Assembly (NCBI RefSeq): GCF_002177115.1
Contig: NZ_MVAG01000071.1
Span: 33,369-97,368, forward strand
Origin: Chryseobacterium mucoviscidosis
GTDB taxonomy: Bacteria; Bacteroidota; Bacteroidia; Flavobacteriales; Weeksellaceae
Direction: 5' to 3'
Length of the DNA: 64,000 bases
Shown: one piece after another, positions 1-6,947 of the stretch
Position numbering within the stretch: position 1 is the first letter of the stretch
How the letters are laid out: the number at the start of each line of letters is the position of its first letter
Made by a program: the position numbers and the translations under genes
The notes under the pieces: model-generated
Seen by the model: the letters and a program-made list of their open reading frames with translations, nothing else
The model's database searches: none
Told to the model about the DNA's origin: nothing

Positions 1-766
1 AAAAATCGCGCGTTGCAGTAAGGCTGATTCTTTCGTTTCTGGCAAAATCCCTTTCTCCCAAAATCTGTGCATTGATGTACGAACCCCATAAATTGTATGC
101 GGTGTAACTTCCGAGTAAATAATTCTGTTTTTCTTTGGAATCGTTCCGGTACAGAAAACTTAAGTCATGCCCCAGACCGAGAAAATTTTCTTCGGTAACG
201 CCTAATCCGATTTTATTTCCGGAATAGCTTGCTCTGGGTTTCAGACTCCATGAATCCAGCACTTTTATGATTACATCAATAGAATCTTTGGTGGAAGTAC
301 TGTCGGAAATACTGATGTTCACTCTGTTGATAAAAGGCATTGTTCTCAGCAAACGTTCAGACTCATAGATTTTCTGGGCATTGTATTCTTCTCCTTTTTG
401 GAAAAGTAAATAATTGTTAACGGTTGAAATTCTTGTATTGGAGTGAAGATGATTGGTAAACCAGTCGTACCATCTGGATTTCTCTTTCTTATCTTTAGAA
501 CCGTATCCGAAAGGATCTATGGTTTCGATTTTAATATTTCTGATGTATTTTCCGTCGTGCGTTTCCTGCACAACTTTTTCGGTGGTTGTTTTTACAGAAA
601 CGGAATCTGCTTCTCTCCGGAATATAAAACGGTGAAGGAATTTGGTAAATTTTCTCTTATCTGAAAATTTTTCAATTTTATAATAGATTGAATCCTTTTT
701 TTCCTGTGCGTGAAAAAAGAAGAAACAATTAAAAATAAGAGCTAAAATTACGATCGACTTGTTCAT
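1..766 (-). CDS. POTRA/beta-barrel outer-membrane protein, 5' part
   Basis: Reading the complement from the ATG at 764-766 gives an open frame of 255 codons that runs off the window start. It begins MNKSIVILALIFNCFFFFHA, a clear signal peptide ending HAQ. About residues 80-150 (YNAQKIYESERLLRTMPF, then NRVNISI) look like a POTRA domain. The following SWSLKPRASYSGNKIGLGV and ENFLGLGHDL look like the first strands of an Omp85-type barrel. It is probably an outer-membrane assembly or transport factor. The 3' part is missing, so the exact family (BamA, TamA or other Omp85) is open. Confidence 0.7.
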   Translation of the reverse strand, partial: MNKSIVILALIFNCFFFFHAQEKKDSIYYKIEKFSDKRKFTKFLHRFIFRREADSVSVKTTTEKVVQETHDGKYIRNIKIETIDPFGYGSKDKKEKSRWYDWFTNHLHSNTRISTVNNYLLFQKGEEYNAQKIYESERLLRTMPFINRVNISISDSTSTKDSIDVIIKVLDSWSLKPRASYSGNKIGLGVTEENFLGLGHDLSFLYRNDSKEKQNYLLGSYTAYNLWGSYINAQILGERDFARNERISLTATRDF

Positions 767-872
767 TTACCATCTGAAATTCGGTAAATTTTGTAGTATC
801 AATTTACAAGCCATTAAAGTGCTGAATATTTTTTTTGCTGAGTAAAGAATCTTTTTAATTGGCAGAAAGTTT

Positions 873-899
873 AAAAGAGAGACGCTATGTCTCTCTTTT
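873..899 (-). terminator. hairpin terminator after 900-1922
   Basis: AAAAGAGAGAC and GTCTCTCTTTT pair as an 11-bp stem around a 5-base loop, with a U-tract on the minus strand. It lies immediately after the stop codon of the secreted protein and can also serve plus-strand transcripts. Confidence 0.75.
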
Positions 900-1922
900 T
901 TATGGTAATTCATCAAAAATATCATTAAAATCGTACTCGCCTGTCATCGGATCGATGTAAATTTCCTGAGGATTATGACTTAGCTTATTCGGATTAAAAA
1001 GTAATGCATCTGCAATTCCGCCGGCCAACCCAAACATGATTCCTAATCTAATATCATATTGAGGCGGAAATAAACTTGAAGGTTTTGCGACAATGTAAAA
1101 TCCTTTTTCGTTTTTTAACAGCTCCTGAAATCCTGAATAGGTATTTTTAAACGCTTTTCCGTTTTCTACATAGATAAACATTTTACGGGAAGGAATTTTC
1201 ATTTTCTTTCCGTTTTCGGTTTTTACAGCCCTGTCTAATGTTCCATTTTCCCATCGCTCCAAAGTGTAGCCTTCTTCTGGAGTCTGCCTGAAAAACGAAT
1301 TGTAATCCAGATAGATTCCTTCTTTCAGGGTTTCATTTTTAAAAGCAGGATAATTATTTACATAGTTTTGATAATTGGAAATATCATCCCGTGTAAGGTC
1401 ATATTTTGAAGGTTTGGATTTGTATGTTTTTTCAAGATACAAAGAAAATAGATGATGCATATTTCTCACCATCGCATCGGCAACATCTCTGTGACTGAAC
1501 TTGAAAGTGGTGTCTTTTTTATACAGAAAATGATACTTCCCCTCTTCTTTCACAAAGCTTTGAAGGGAAAATTTCATGGTTCCGATGTTTTTCCTTTCGT
1601 ACGTTTCTTTTACAGATAATTTAAGATCATTAAGAACTAATACAAGATCCTGCTTCCCTCCTTTCAGATTGCTTTTACGGTACCATTCGGAAAAATCGTC
1701 TTCCGGACTGTTCTGAAACGAAACTTCTCTCATTTCTTTACCATCTCCAAATGGCAGAACCCCGATTGTTCTATCTTTTCTGTTATCAATAACAATTAAT
1801 GAGCTGTAATCTCCTTCCCCATTATTGGGAATACTGCCTTTCAGTTTTATGATTTCTTTATTCTGTGCAAAAGAAACAATCACCAGACAAGTCATGATAA
1901 CCTGCAAAAACTTCTTCATCAT
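900..1922 (-). CDS. secreted protein, paralogue of 1941-2948
   Basis: A 340-aa protein with an N-terminal signal peptide ending near SFAQ. I recognise no domain. It shares its plan with the upstream gene: signal peptide, an IKLKGSI-like start, a (L)xVIDNRK/D motif, a segment with PEEGYTLERW, a VENGKAFK motif, a glycine-rich hydrophobic stretch near residues 298-315, and a C-terminal YIDPMTGEYDF. Neighbours and spacing (18 bp) suggest co-transcription with its paralogue and an origin by tandem duplication. Two adjacent ATG codons occur at the start; either could be used. It is probably periplasmic or membrane-attached. Function unknown. Confidence 0.75.
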   Translation of the reverse strand: MMKKFLQVIMTCLVIVSFAQNKEIIKLKGSIPNNGEGDYSSLIVIDNRKDRTIGVLPFGDGKEMREVSFQNSPEDDFSEWYRKSNLKGGKQDLVLVLNDLKLSVKETYERKNIGTMKFSLQSFVKEEGKYHFLYKKDTTFKFSHRDVADAMVRNMHHLFSLYLEKTYKSKPSKYDLTRDDISNYQNYVNNYPAFKNETLKEGIYLDYNSFFRQTPEEGYTLERWENGTLDRAVKTENGKKMKIPSRKMFIYVENGKAFKNTYSGFQELLKNEKGFYIVAKPSSLFPPQYDIRLGIMFGLAGGIADALLFNPNKLSHNPQEIYIDPMTGEYDFNDIFDELP

Positions 1923-1940
1923 TAAAATTTTAAATTAAAA

Positions 1941-2948
1941 TTACTTCGTAAAAATATATTCTCCCGTAAGCGGATCGATGTAAATATTAGACAAATTTTC
2001 AGGTTTATCTCTTGCGGCTTTTCCGGAATCGAGTGCTGCACCGATCAGTCCGCCGACAATTCCGCCCATCATTACACCAATCATGGCGCCGTTATTAACA
2101 TTCTGAGGCGGAAACAGCTCAAGTCTTGAAGAAACTACATAATATCCTTTATCGTCTTTCTGCATTTCTAAGAAGCCAACAGGCGTAAGTCGGTATGCTT
2201 TTCCGTCTTCCACATATCCAAAAACATACTCGGCGGATAAAAGAAGATCTTCCCTGTTTTTAATCCCGATAACTTTTCCTTTTTTATTTTTATCTACATA
2301 ATATCCTTCTTCCGGCTTTTGAAGAGAAAAAGATCTGAAATCTTTATACACTCCGTTTGTAAGTTCAGGGACTGTAAGATATTTGATATTTTTGCCTACG
2401 ATTTCCTCATAATTATGAAGATCAGACTCAGCAATTGGAGTACTCAAAGCGATATGCGAGTAAGAATCTTTAATTAAAGTGGAAAAAATAGTTTCTATGG
2501 CTACAGATATTACTCTTGGGATGTTGGGCGTTAATTTTGAATTGAAACCTACCGTACTGTTGTATCGGTTAATGAAATAATATTTGCCGTTCCTGTTGAT
2601 AAAACTGCTGATTTTAACCTTTGCATTTGCCAAGCCTGTGTTTTTAAAATCATCAATCCTGATTTCTTCCAGCAACAAAACAATATCGTTATTATTTCCT
2701 TTGGTCTTATTATCGTTTGCAAACCAGTCTTCAACATATTTTTTGAGATCCTCATTTTCAAACTTCAACTGAACATTTTCTTTTTTGTAGGTTACAGTTC
2801 CCAAATCTTTTTCAGTTCTGTTATCAATCAGGGTTAAAGACTTTACCCGTGAGAATTTATCTTTAATACTTTGGTTGAGCTTTATATATTCAGTTTTCTG
2901 CGCTGTTAAAAAACACGAAAACATTAAAAACAGAATTATCTTCTTCAT
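1941..2948 (-). CDS. secreted protein, paralogue of 900-1922
   Basis: 335 aa starting from the ATG at 2946-2948, whose product begins MKKIILFLMFSCFLTAQ, a good signal peptide. A TTG six codons upstream is a poorer start. Shared features with the downstream gene are LTLIDNRTEKDLGTV, PEEGYYVD, VEDGKAYR, a LFPPQ motif, a glycine-rich hydrophobic segment (GVMMGGIVGGLIGAAL) and C-terminal NIYIDPLTGEYIF. The hydrophobic glycine segment could be a membrane hairpin. Family and role not recognised. Confidence 0.75.
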   Translation of the reverse strand: MKKIILFLMFSCFLTAQKTEYIKLNQSIKDKFSRVKSLTLIDNRTEKDLGTVTYKKENVQLKFENEDLKKYVEDWFANDNKTKGNNNDIVLLLEEIRIDDFKNTGLANAKVKISSFINRNGKYYFINRYNSTVGFNSKLTPNIPRVISVAIETIFSTLIKDSYSHIALSTPIAESDLHNYEEIVGKNIKYLTVPELTNGVYKDFRSFSLQKPEEGYYVDKNKKGKVIGIKNREDLLLSAEYVFGYVEDGKAYRLTPVGFLEMQKDDKGYYVVSSRLELFPPQNVNNGAMIGVMMGGIVGGLIGAALDSGKAARDKPENLSNIYIDPLTGEYIFTK

Positions 2949-2991
2949 CGTTAAAAATTTTCGCAAAAATATCGTTTTAATTTAAAATTAA

Positions 2992-3022
2992 ACGACCCTC
3001 ACAAATAAATTGCAAGGGTCGT
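2992..3022 (-). terminator. hairpin terminator of the sigma-factor operon
   Basis: ACGACCCT at 2992-2999 pairs with AGGGTCGT at 3015-3022. On the minus strand the stem is followed by TTTAATTTTA, an imperfect U-tract. It lies 22 bp after the stop of 3045-3557. Confidence 0.6.
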
Positions 3023-3044
3023 CCAACATTAAAAAAATAAACTA

Positions 3045-3557
3045 TTATGGGTTTTGTCTTGAAGCGTTATTACTGCCATTATTTCCGTGAGGTTTTCTTT
3101 CGTTCATTTTATCTCTCATCATTCCCTCAGACTGGAAAAGCTTCAAAACTTTTTGGCATGGTATTACTTTCTGCATTTTGTCTGCATATTTCTTCCTGTT
3201 ATCGAGCAGCTTCTGCCCTACTTCAAAACTCTGCTGAAGCTTGGCTTTTGCCTCCTCATCCGATAAGTTTTCAGGATTAAAATCAGAATTAAACTGACTT
3301 TTTATCTGCTTCTGGCTTTCCAGATATTCATTATAAATATCGGTAAACTCTTCCTTATCACTGGGATCAATATCCAGATTATCCATCACCATATTATTCC
3401 TGAACTTCATCAGAAGATTCTTTCTTTCCTCAGGAGAAAGATTATTGATGATCTCCTTTCTCTGTTTAGGATCCATCTTCTTCCAGTCATAATCTGTCCT
3501 TTGGGCATTCAGACCAAAACTATAGATAATAAAAAGCGTAAATAATATCTTTTTCAT
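3045..3557 (-). CDS. small periplasmic helical protein, possibly Spy/CpxP-like
   Basis: 170 aa: signal peptide (MKKILFTLFIIYSFGLNAQ), then an all-helical charged body with NNLSPEERKNLLMKF and ENLSDEEAKAKLQQ segments, and an Asn/Ser-rich tail. Size, secretion and LSPEER-type repeats recall Spy/CpxP-type periplasmic proteins, but I see no certain LTxxQ motif. It is the last gene of the ECF sigma / anti-sigma operon, 6 bp after the anti-sigma gene. This suggests a role in sensing or answering the envelope signal that controls the sigma factor. That role is inferred from position. Confidence 0.65.
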   Translation of the reverse strand: MKKILFTLFIIYSFGLNAQRTDYDWKKMDPKQRKEIINNLSPEERKNLLMKFRNNMVMDNLDIDPSDKEEFTDIYNEYLESQKQIKSQFNSDFNPENLSDEEAKAKLQQSFEVGQKLLDNRKKYADKMQKVIPCQKVLKLFQSEGMMRDKMNERKPHGNNGSNNASRQNP

Positions 3558-3563
3558 TTTCTT

Positions 3564-4190
3564 TTAATTATATAAGTCCAAATAAACGTCCTGTGTAGAA
3601 TTGCTTGCCAGTTCCGAAATTTCGGAATTTGAGAAGGAATCCAGGTACTCGTTCATTTGAGCCTCATTTTGTTTCGAAACAGATGGTGAAGATTTTGGTC
3701 TTGCTTCATCTGCCGCCTTAGCCGTTTTTTCTTCTTTCGCTAAAGACTTATTGTTGTCCTGACTGCTACCTGTTTGATTGTTATTCTCAACAGAAGTTAA
3801 ATCAGATTTTAAGGTTTCATAAGCAATCTGGCTTTCCGTTTTAGGCTCCTGATTGTTTGCTGCAACCTGTTGCTGTACCTGATCTGCAGAATCTCCGTTG
3901 TTGAAAACAAAAGTCGCTCCAAAAATCAAGGCAAGTGATGCCGCAGCTGCATAAGCCCAGTTAAGTCTGAAAACCGGTGCTTTTTTTACAGGCAGAACAC
4001 GCTTTACAACATTATCCTGAACGGTTTCAAATAATTTTTCAGGAACGGTGTAAATATTCTTACGTTCTAATTGCTCCAGATCAAAATCATTCATTCCGCT
4101 CAATACCTTTCCCTGAATATTTTCAAACAAATTTTCGGGGACTTTGTATATGTTTTTGCGTTCTAATTTTTCCAGATCAAAATCTTTCAT
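3564..4190 (-). CDS. anti-sigma factor with duplicated N-terminal segment
   Basis: 208 aa from the ATG at 4188-4190; a TTG five codons earlier is less likely. The cytoplasmic part holds two tandem 32-residue units, each starting M-x-DFDLExLERKNIY and continuing VPExLFExxQ. A single transmembrane segment follows (WAYAAAASLALIFGATFVF, about residues 77-95), then a Gln/Asn/Ser-rich periplasmic domain. This is the layout of a membrane anti-sigma factor that holds an ECF sigma factor. It lies 18 bp after the sigma gene. The second unit starts with its own ATG at 4092-4094, so a shorter form is conceivable. Confidence 0.75.
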   Translation of the reverse strand: MKDFDLEKLERKNIYKVPENLFENIQGKVLSGMNDFDLEQLERKNIYTVPEKLFETVQDNVVKRVLPVKKAPVFRLNWAYAAAASLALIFGATFVFNNGDSADQVQQQVAANNQEPKTESQIAYETLKSDLTSVENNNQTGSSQDNNKSLAKEEKTAKAADEARPKSSPSVSKQNEAQMNEYLDSFSNSEISELASNSTQDVYLDLYN

Positions 4191-4208
4191 GCTGTTGTTT
4201 CTCAAAAA

Positions 4209-4760
4209 TTATCTTTCGTAATTCTCTTTGATGTATTCTTCAATCTTCTGTTTGGCATAATGATAATTTGTTTTTAATGTTCCTACGGACATATCTACAA
4301 TTTTAGATATCTCTTCGTAAGGCAAATCATCATAATACCGCATCATAAATACCAGTTTCTGCTTTTCCGGCAGACTTTGTATGGCGTTCTGCAGCAAAAT
4401 CTGTATCTCTTCTGCATCTCCGTCTGTATTGTCTGCAATAAGATTCTGCATATGATATTCGGGATCTTCATCGGTTTTCTGCATTTTCTTCAGTTTGTTG
4501 ATCTGCTGCAGCGCCTCATTGGTGGCGATTCTGTACAGCCATGTGTACAACTGGCTGTCATTTTTAAACTGATGAAAATTCTGATAAGCTTTAATAAAAG
4601 TCTCCTGCAAAGTGTCCTGCGCAAGATCTCCGTCCACAATAATTCTTCTTATGTGCCAATACAATCTACTCTGATAAGCATCCATCAGTGCACGAACTCC
4701 TTTTTCCTGAGTTCGCGGATCTTGCATCAACGAAATAATTTCCGTGTCTTTAATCTTCAT
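4209..4760 (-). CDS. ECF-family RNA polymerase sigma factor
   Basis: 183 aa, normal for group 4 sigma factors. Region 2 spans about residues 22-90, with DTLQETFIKAYQNFHQF and WLYRIATNEAL. Region 4 spans about 122-178, with LPEKQKLVFMMRYYDDLPYEEI and a helix-turn-helix SVGTLKTNYHYAKQKI. It directs RNA polymerase to a stress or envelope regulon. First gene of an operon with an anti-sigma factor and a secreted helical protein, so release is probably triggered by an envelope signal. A TAnnTTTG promoter lies 26 bp upstream. Confidence 0.92.
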   Translation of the reverse strand: MKIKDTEIISLMQDPRTQEKGVRALMDAYQSRLYWHIRRIIVDGDLAQDTLQETFIKAYQNFHQFKNDSQLYTWLYRIATNEALQQINKLKKMQKTDEDPEYHMQNLIADNTDGDAEEIQILLQNAIQSLPEKQKLVFMMRYYDDLPYEEISKIVDMSVGTLKTNYHYAKQKIEEYIKENYER

Positions 4761-4785
4761 AGGATGCTTTCATTGTTTTGGATTA

Positions 4786-4793
4786 CAAAAATA
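4786..4793 (-). promoter_or_regulatory. -7 promoter element for the sigma operon
   Basis: Minus-strand TATTTTTG fits the Bacteroidota -7 consensus TAnnTTTG. A TTG lies 22 bases upstream in the -33 position. Confidence 0.45.
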
Positions 4794-5023
4794 ACTGAAA
4801 GTTAAATTACTCCTTCAATTTTTAGTCCAAATATCTTTATTAAATATATGAATTATTTTAAACGTTTTCATTGTGTTCTTATTTATTGATAATCTTATAT
4901 CCTTAGAATTACTTTAAAATAAAGAAATTTATGGCTCTGAATAAAAAATTCACCATACAATAATCGTTATCCAGATTTAGATTTGAAAATTAAATATTCA
5001 CTTTTAAATCAAACCAGAAAGTT

Positions 5024-5031
5024 TATATTTG
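5024..5031 (+). promoter_or_regulatory. -7 promoter element, nearly leaderless
   Basis: TATATTTG matches TAnnTTTG and ends only 4 bases before the ATG at 5036. The transcript would begin at or inside the start codon region. Confidence 0.45.
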
Positions 5032-5035
5032 TTTT

Positions 5036-5785
5036 ATGCAAATTGTAATTATCGGATCAGGAAATGTTGCTTATCATCTGGCAAAAGCATTTGTTCAGAA
5101 TAATATTCCTTTGGCTCAGATTTTTGGAAGGAATGAAGAGGAATTAAAAAAAATCTCCGAAGAATTAGAAATCACTTATTCAACTAAAAATTTAGTCGAT
5201 TCAGATTTATACATCATTGCCGTAAGTGATAATTCCGTTGAAGAGGTCTCAGAAATAATTCCCATAAAAGACTGTCTTGTTGTTCATACTTCCGGATCAT
5301 TACCCAAAGAAAGCCTGAAAGGCGACTATCGAAAAGCAAGTTTTTATCCTTTGCAGACATTTTCAAAATCCAAGGAGCTTGATTATTCTAAAATTCCCTT
5401 TTTTATTGAAACAGAAAACGAGCAGGATAAAAAAACACTTTTTGAAATTGCTTCGAAGATTTCAGAAAACGTGATGGAAAGTACCCATGAAAAAAGAAAA
5501 TACATCCATCTTACCGCAGTTTTTGCCTGCAATTTTGTAAATCATCTGTTTGCAAGGGCTAAAGAAATTTCAGATTCGCAGGAAATTCCTTTTGGTTATT
5601 TTTTACCATTGATTGATGAAACTGTACAAAAAATTTACGAAATTGAGCCCCGATCTGCCCAGACCGGTCCCGCAGTAAGGAACGACAAAAGAATACTGGA
5701 GCTTCACGAACAATTACTGCATGGAGAAAGTCTCGAAATTTATAAGACAATGAATCACTCAATTCAGAAAATGTATGAGCTATAA
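5036..5785 (+). CDS. Rossmann-fold DUF2520 oxidoreductase-like protein
   Basis: 249 aa. An N-terminal NAD(P)-binding fold shows IVIIGSGNVAYHLAKAF (residues 3-19), followed by LYIIAVSDNSVEEV and VVHTSGS. The C-terminal half is helical, with HLTAVFACNFVNHLFARA and RSAQTGPAVRNDKRIL, as in DUF2520 proteins related to F420/NADP oxidoreductases and ketopantoate-reductase-like folds. The substrate is unknown. It overlaps the KdsC-like gene by 11 bp, and Maf follows 10 bp later, so the three are probably translated from one transcript. Confidence 0.85.
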   Translation: MQIVIIGSGNVAYHLAKAFVQNNIPLAQIFGRNEEELKKISEELEITYSTKNLVDSDLYIIAVSDNSVEEVSEIIPIKDCLVVHTSGSLPKESLKGDYRKASFYPLQTFSKSKELDYSKIPFFIETENEQDKKTLFEIASKISENVMESTHEKRKYIHLTAVFACNFVNHLFARAKEISDSQEIPFGYFLPLIDETVQKIYEIEPRSAQTGPAVRNDKRILELHEQLLHGESLEIYKTMNHSIQKMYEL

Positions 5786-6296
5786 AGAGAAATTAAAAAA
5801 TATTAAAGCGTTTGTATTCGACGTAGATGGCGTTTTTACAGACGGAAGCGTTTATCTGATGCCTGGTGGAAATATGTGCAGGGTAATGAATGTTCTGGAC
5901 GGATACGCCGTAGTTAAAGCATTAAAAAACAATTACTTAATCGGAGTTATCACCGGAGGAAATGATGAAATGGTAAAACACAGAATCAATTACCTGGGTA
6001 TTGAAGATTATTATGCAAAATCCCACAATAAGATGGCAGATTTTGAGGATTTCAGAAGAAAAAATCATTTGAAGTACGATGAAATTTTAACAATGGGGGA
6101 TGATCTTCCGGATCTTCAGATCATGAAAAGTTCTGCCATTTCTGCGTGTCCGGAAAATGCAGTTCCCGAAATAAAAGCCATTTCCGATTATATTTCGCCC
6201 ATCAAAGGCGGAAGCGGAGCTGTAAGAGACGTCATCGAACAGGTGATGAAAGTTCAGGGAAAATGGCTCGACGACGATGATACACAATCTACTTAA
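5775..6296 (+). CDS. HAD phosphatase, KdsC-like
   Basis: 173 aa, the short cap-less HAD form. Motif I is FVFDVDGVFTDG (two catalytic Asp), motif II lies at GVITGG, and the metal-binding motif is MGDDLPDLQIM. These match 3-deoxy-D-manno-octulosonate 8-phosphate phosphatase (KdsC), which acts in Kdo synthesis for lipopolysaccharide. Exact substrate is not proven, because related C0 HAD proteins act on other sugar acids. The ATG sits inside the 3' end of the upstream gene (11-bp overlap), indicating translational coupling. Confidence 0.85.
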   Translation: MSYKEKLKNIKAFVFDVDGVFTDGSVYLMPGGNMCRVMNVLDGYAVVKALKNNYLIGVITGGNDEMVKHRINYLGIEDYYAKSHNKMADFEDFRRKNHLKYDEILTMGDDLPDLQIMKSSAISACPENAVPEIKAISDYISPIKGGSGAVRDVIEQVMKVQGKWLDDDDTQST

Positions 6297-6306
6297 TTTA
6301 CTGTAA

Positions 6307-6861
6307 ATGAAATTATTATTAGCCTCACAATCTCCAAGAAGAAAAGAACTTTTAACCAGTTTAGGGTTTGAATTTGAAGTGGTAAAGATTGATTGTGAAG
6401 AAATTGTACCGGAACACATCAAAGTAGAGGAGTCGGCTGCTTATTTATCTGATTTGAAAGCAAATGCATTCCGAAGTCTTGAAAAAGATGAAGTTCTGTT
6501 AACCGCAGATACGGTTGTAGCGATTGATCATCAGTTTCTGGGAAAGCCATCAGATGAAAAGGAAGCTAAACAGATGCTTCAGCTTCTTTCCGGAAAGACT
6601 CATCAGGTTTACACCGGAATTACGATAAAAACCTCAGATAAAACCATCACACAGACCGATGTTGCCGATGTGGAATTGGATGAAATTACAGATGATGAAA
6701 CAAAATATTATATTAAAAATTACAGACCTTTCGACAAAGCCGGAAGCTACGGTATTCAGGAATGGCTCGGAATGGCAAAAATCAAAAAAATAACAGGAAG
6801 CTATTATACGATCATGGGACTTCCTACTCATTTGGTTTACAAAATTTTGAAAGAAATATAA
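6307..6861 (+). CDS. Maf-like nucleotide pyrophosphatase
   Basis: 184 aa with the Maf signature LLLASQSPRRKELLTSLGFEF at the N-terminus (SxSPRR phosphate-binding loop). The conserved TADTVVAID and GKPSDEKEAKQML follow, then SGKTHQVYTGI and FDKAGSYGIQ. Maf proteins hydrolyse non-canonical nucleoside triphosphates such as dTTP/UTP or modified forms to monophosphates and limit their incorporation. Cytoplasmic. Last gene of the three-gene run starting at 5036. Confidence 0.93.
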   Translation: MKLLLASQSPRRKELLTSLGFEFEVVKIDCEEIVPEHIKVEESAAYLSDLKANAFRSLEKDEVLLTADTVVAIDHQFLGKPSDEKEAKQMLQLLSGKTHQVYTGITIKTSDKTITQTDVADVELDEITDDETKYYIKNYRPFDKAGSYGIQEWLGMAKIKKITGSYYTIMGLPTHLVYKILKEI

Positions 6862-6947
6862 CGAGTTTCCCCATAAAATTTTATTATTTTTACAAAATCA
6901 TCAATCCTACTGATAATAAAAAGTAGATTAGCGAGTTATATTTAATA

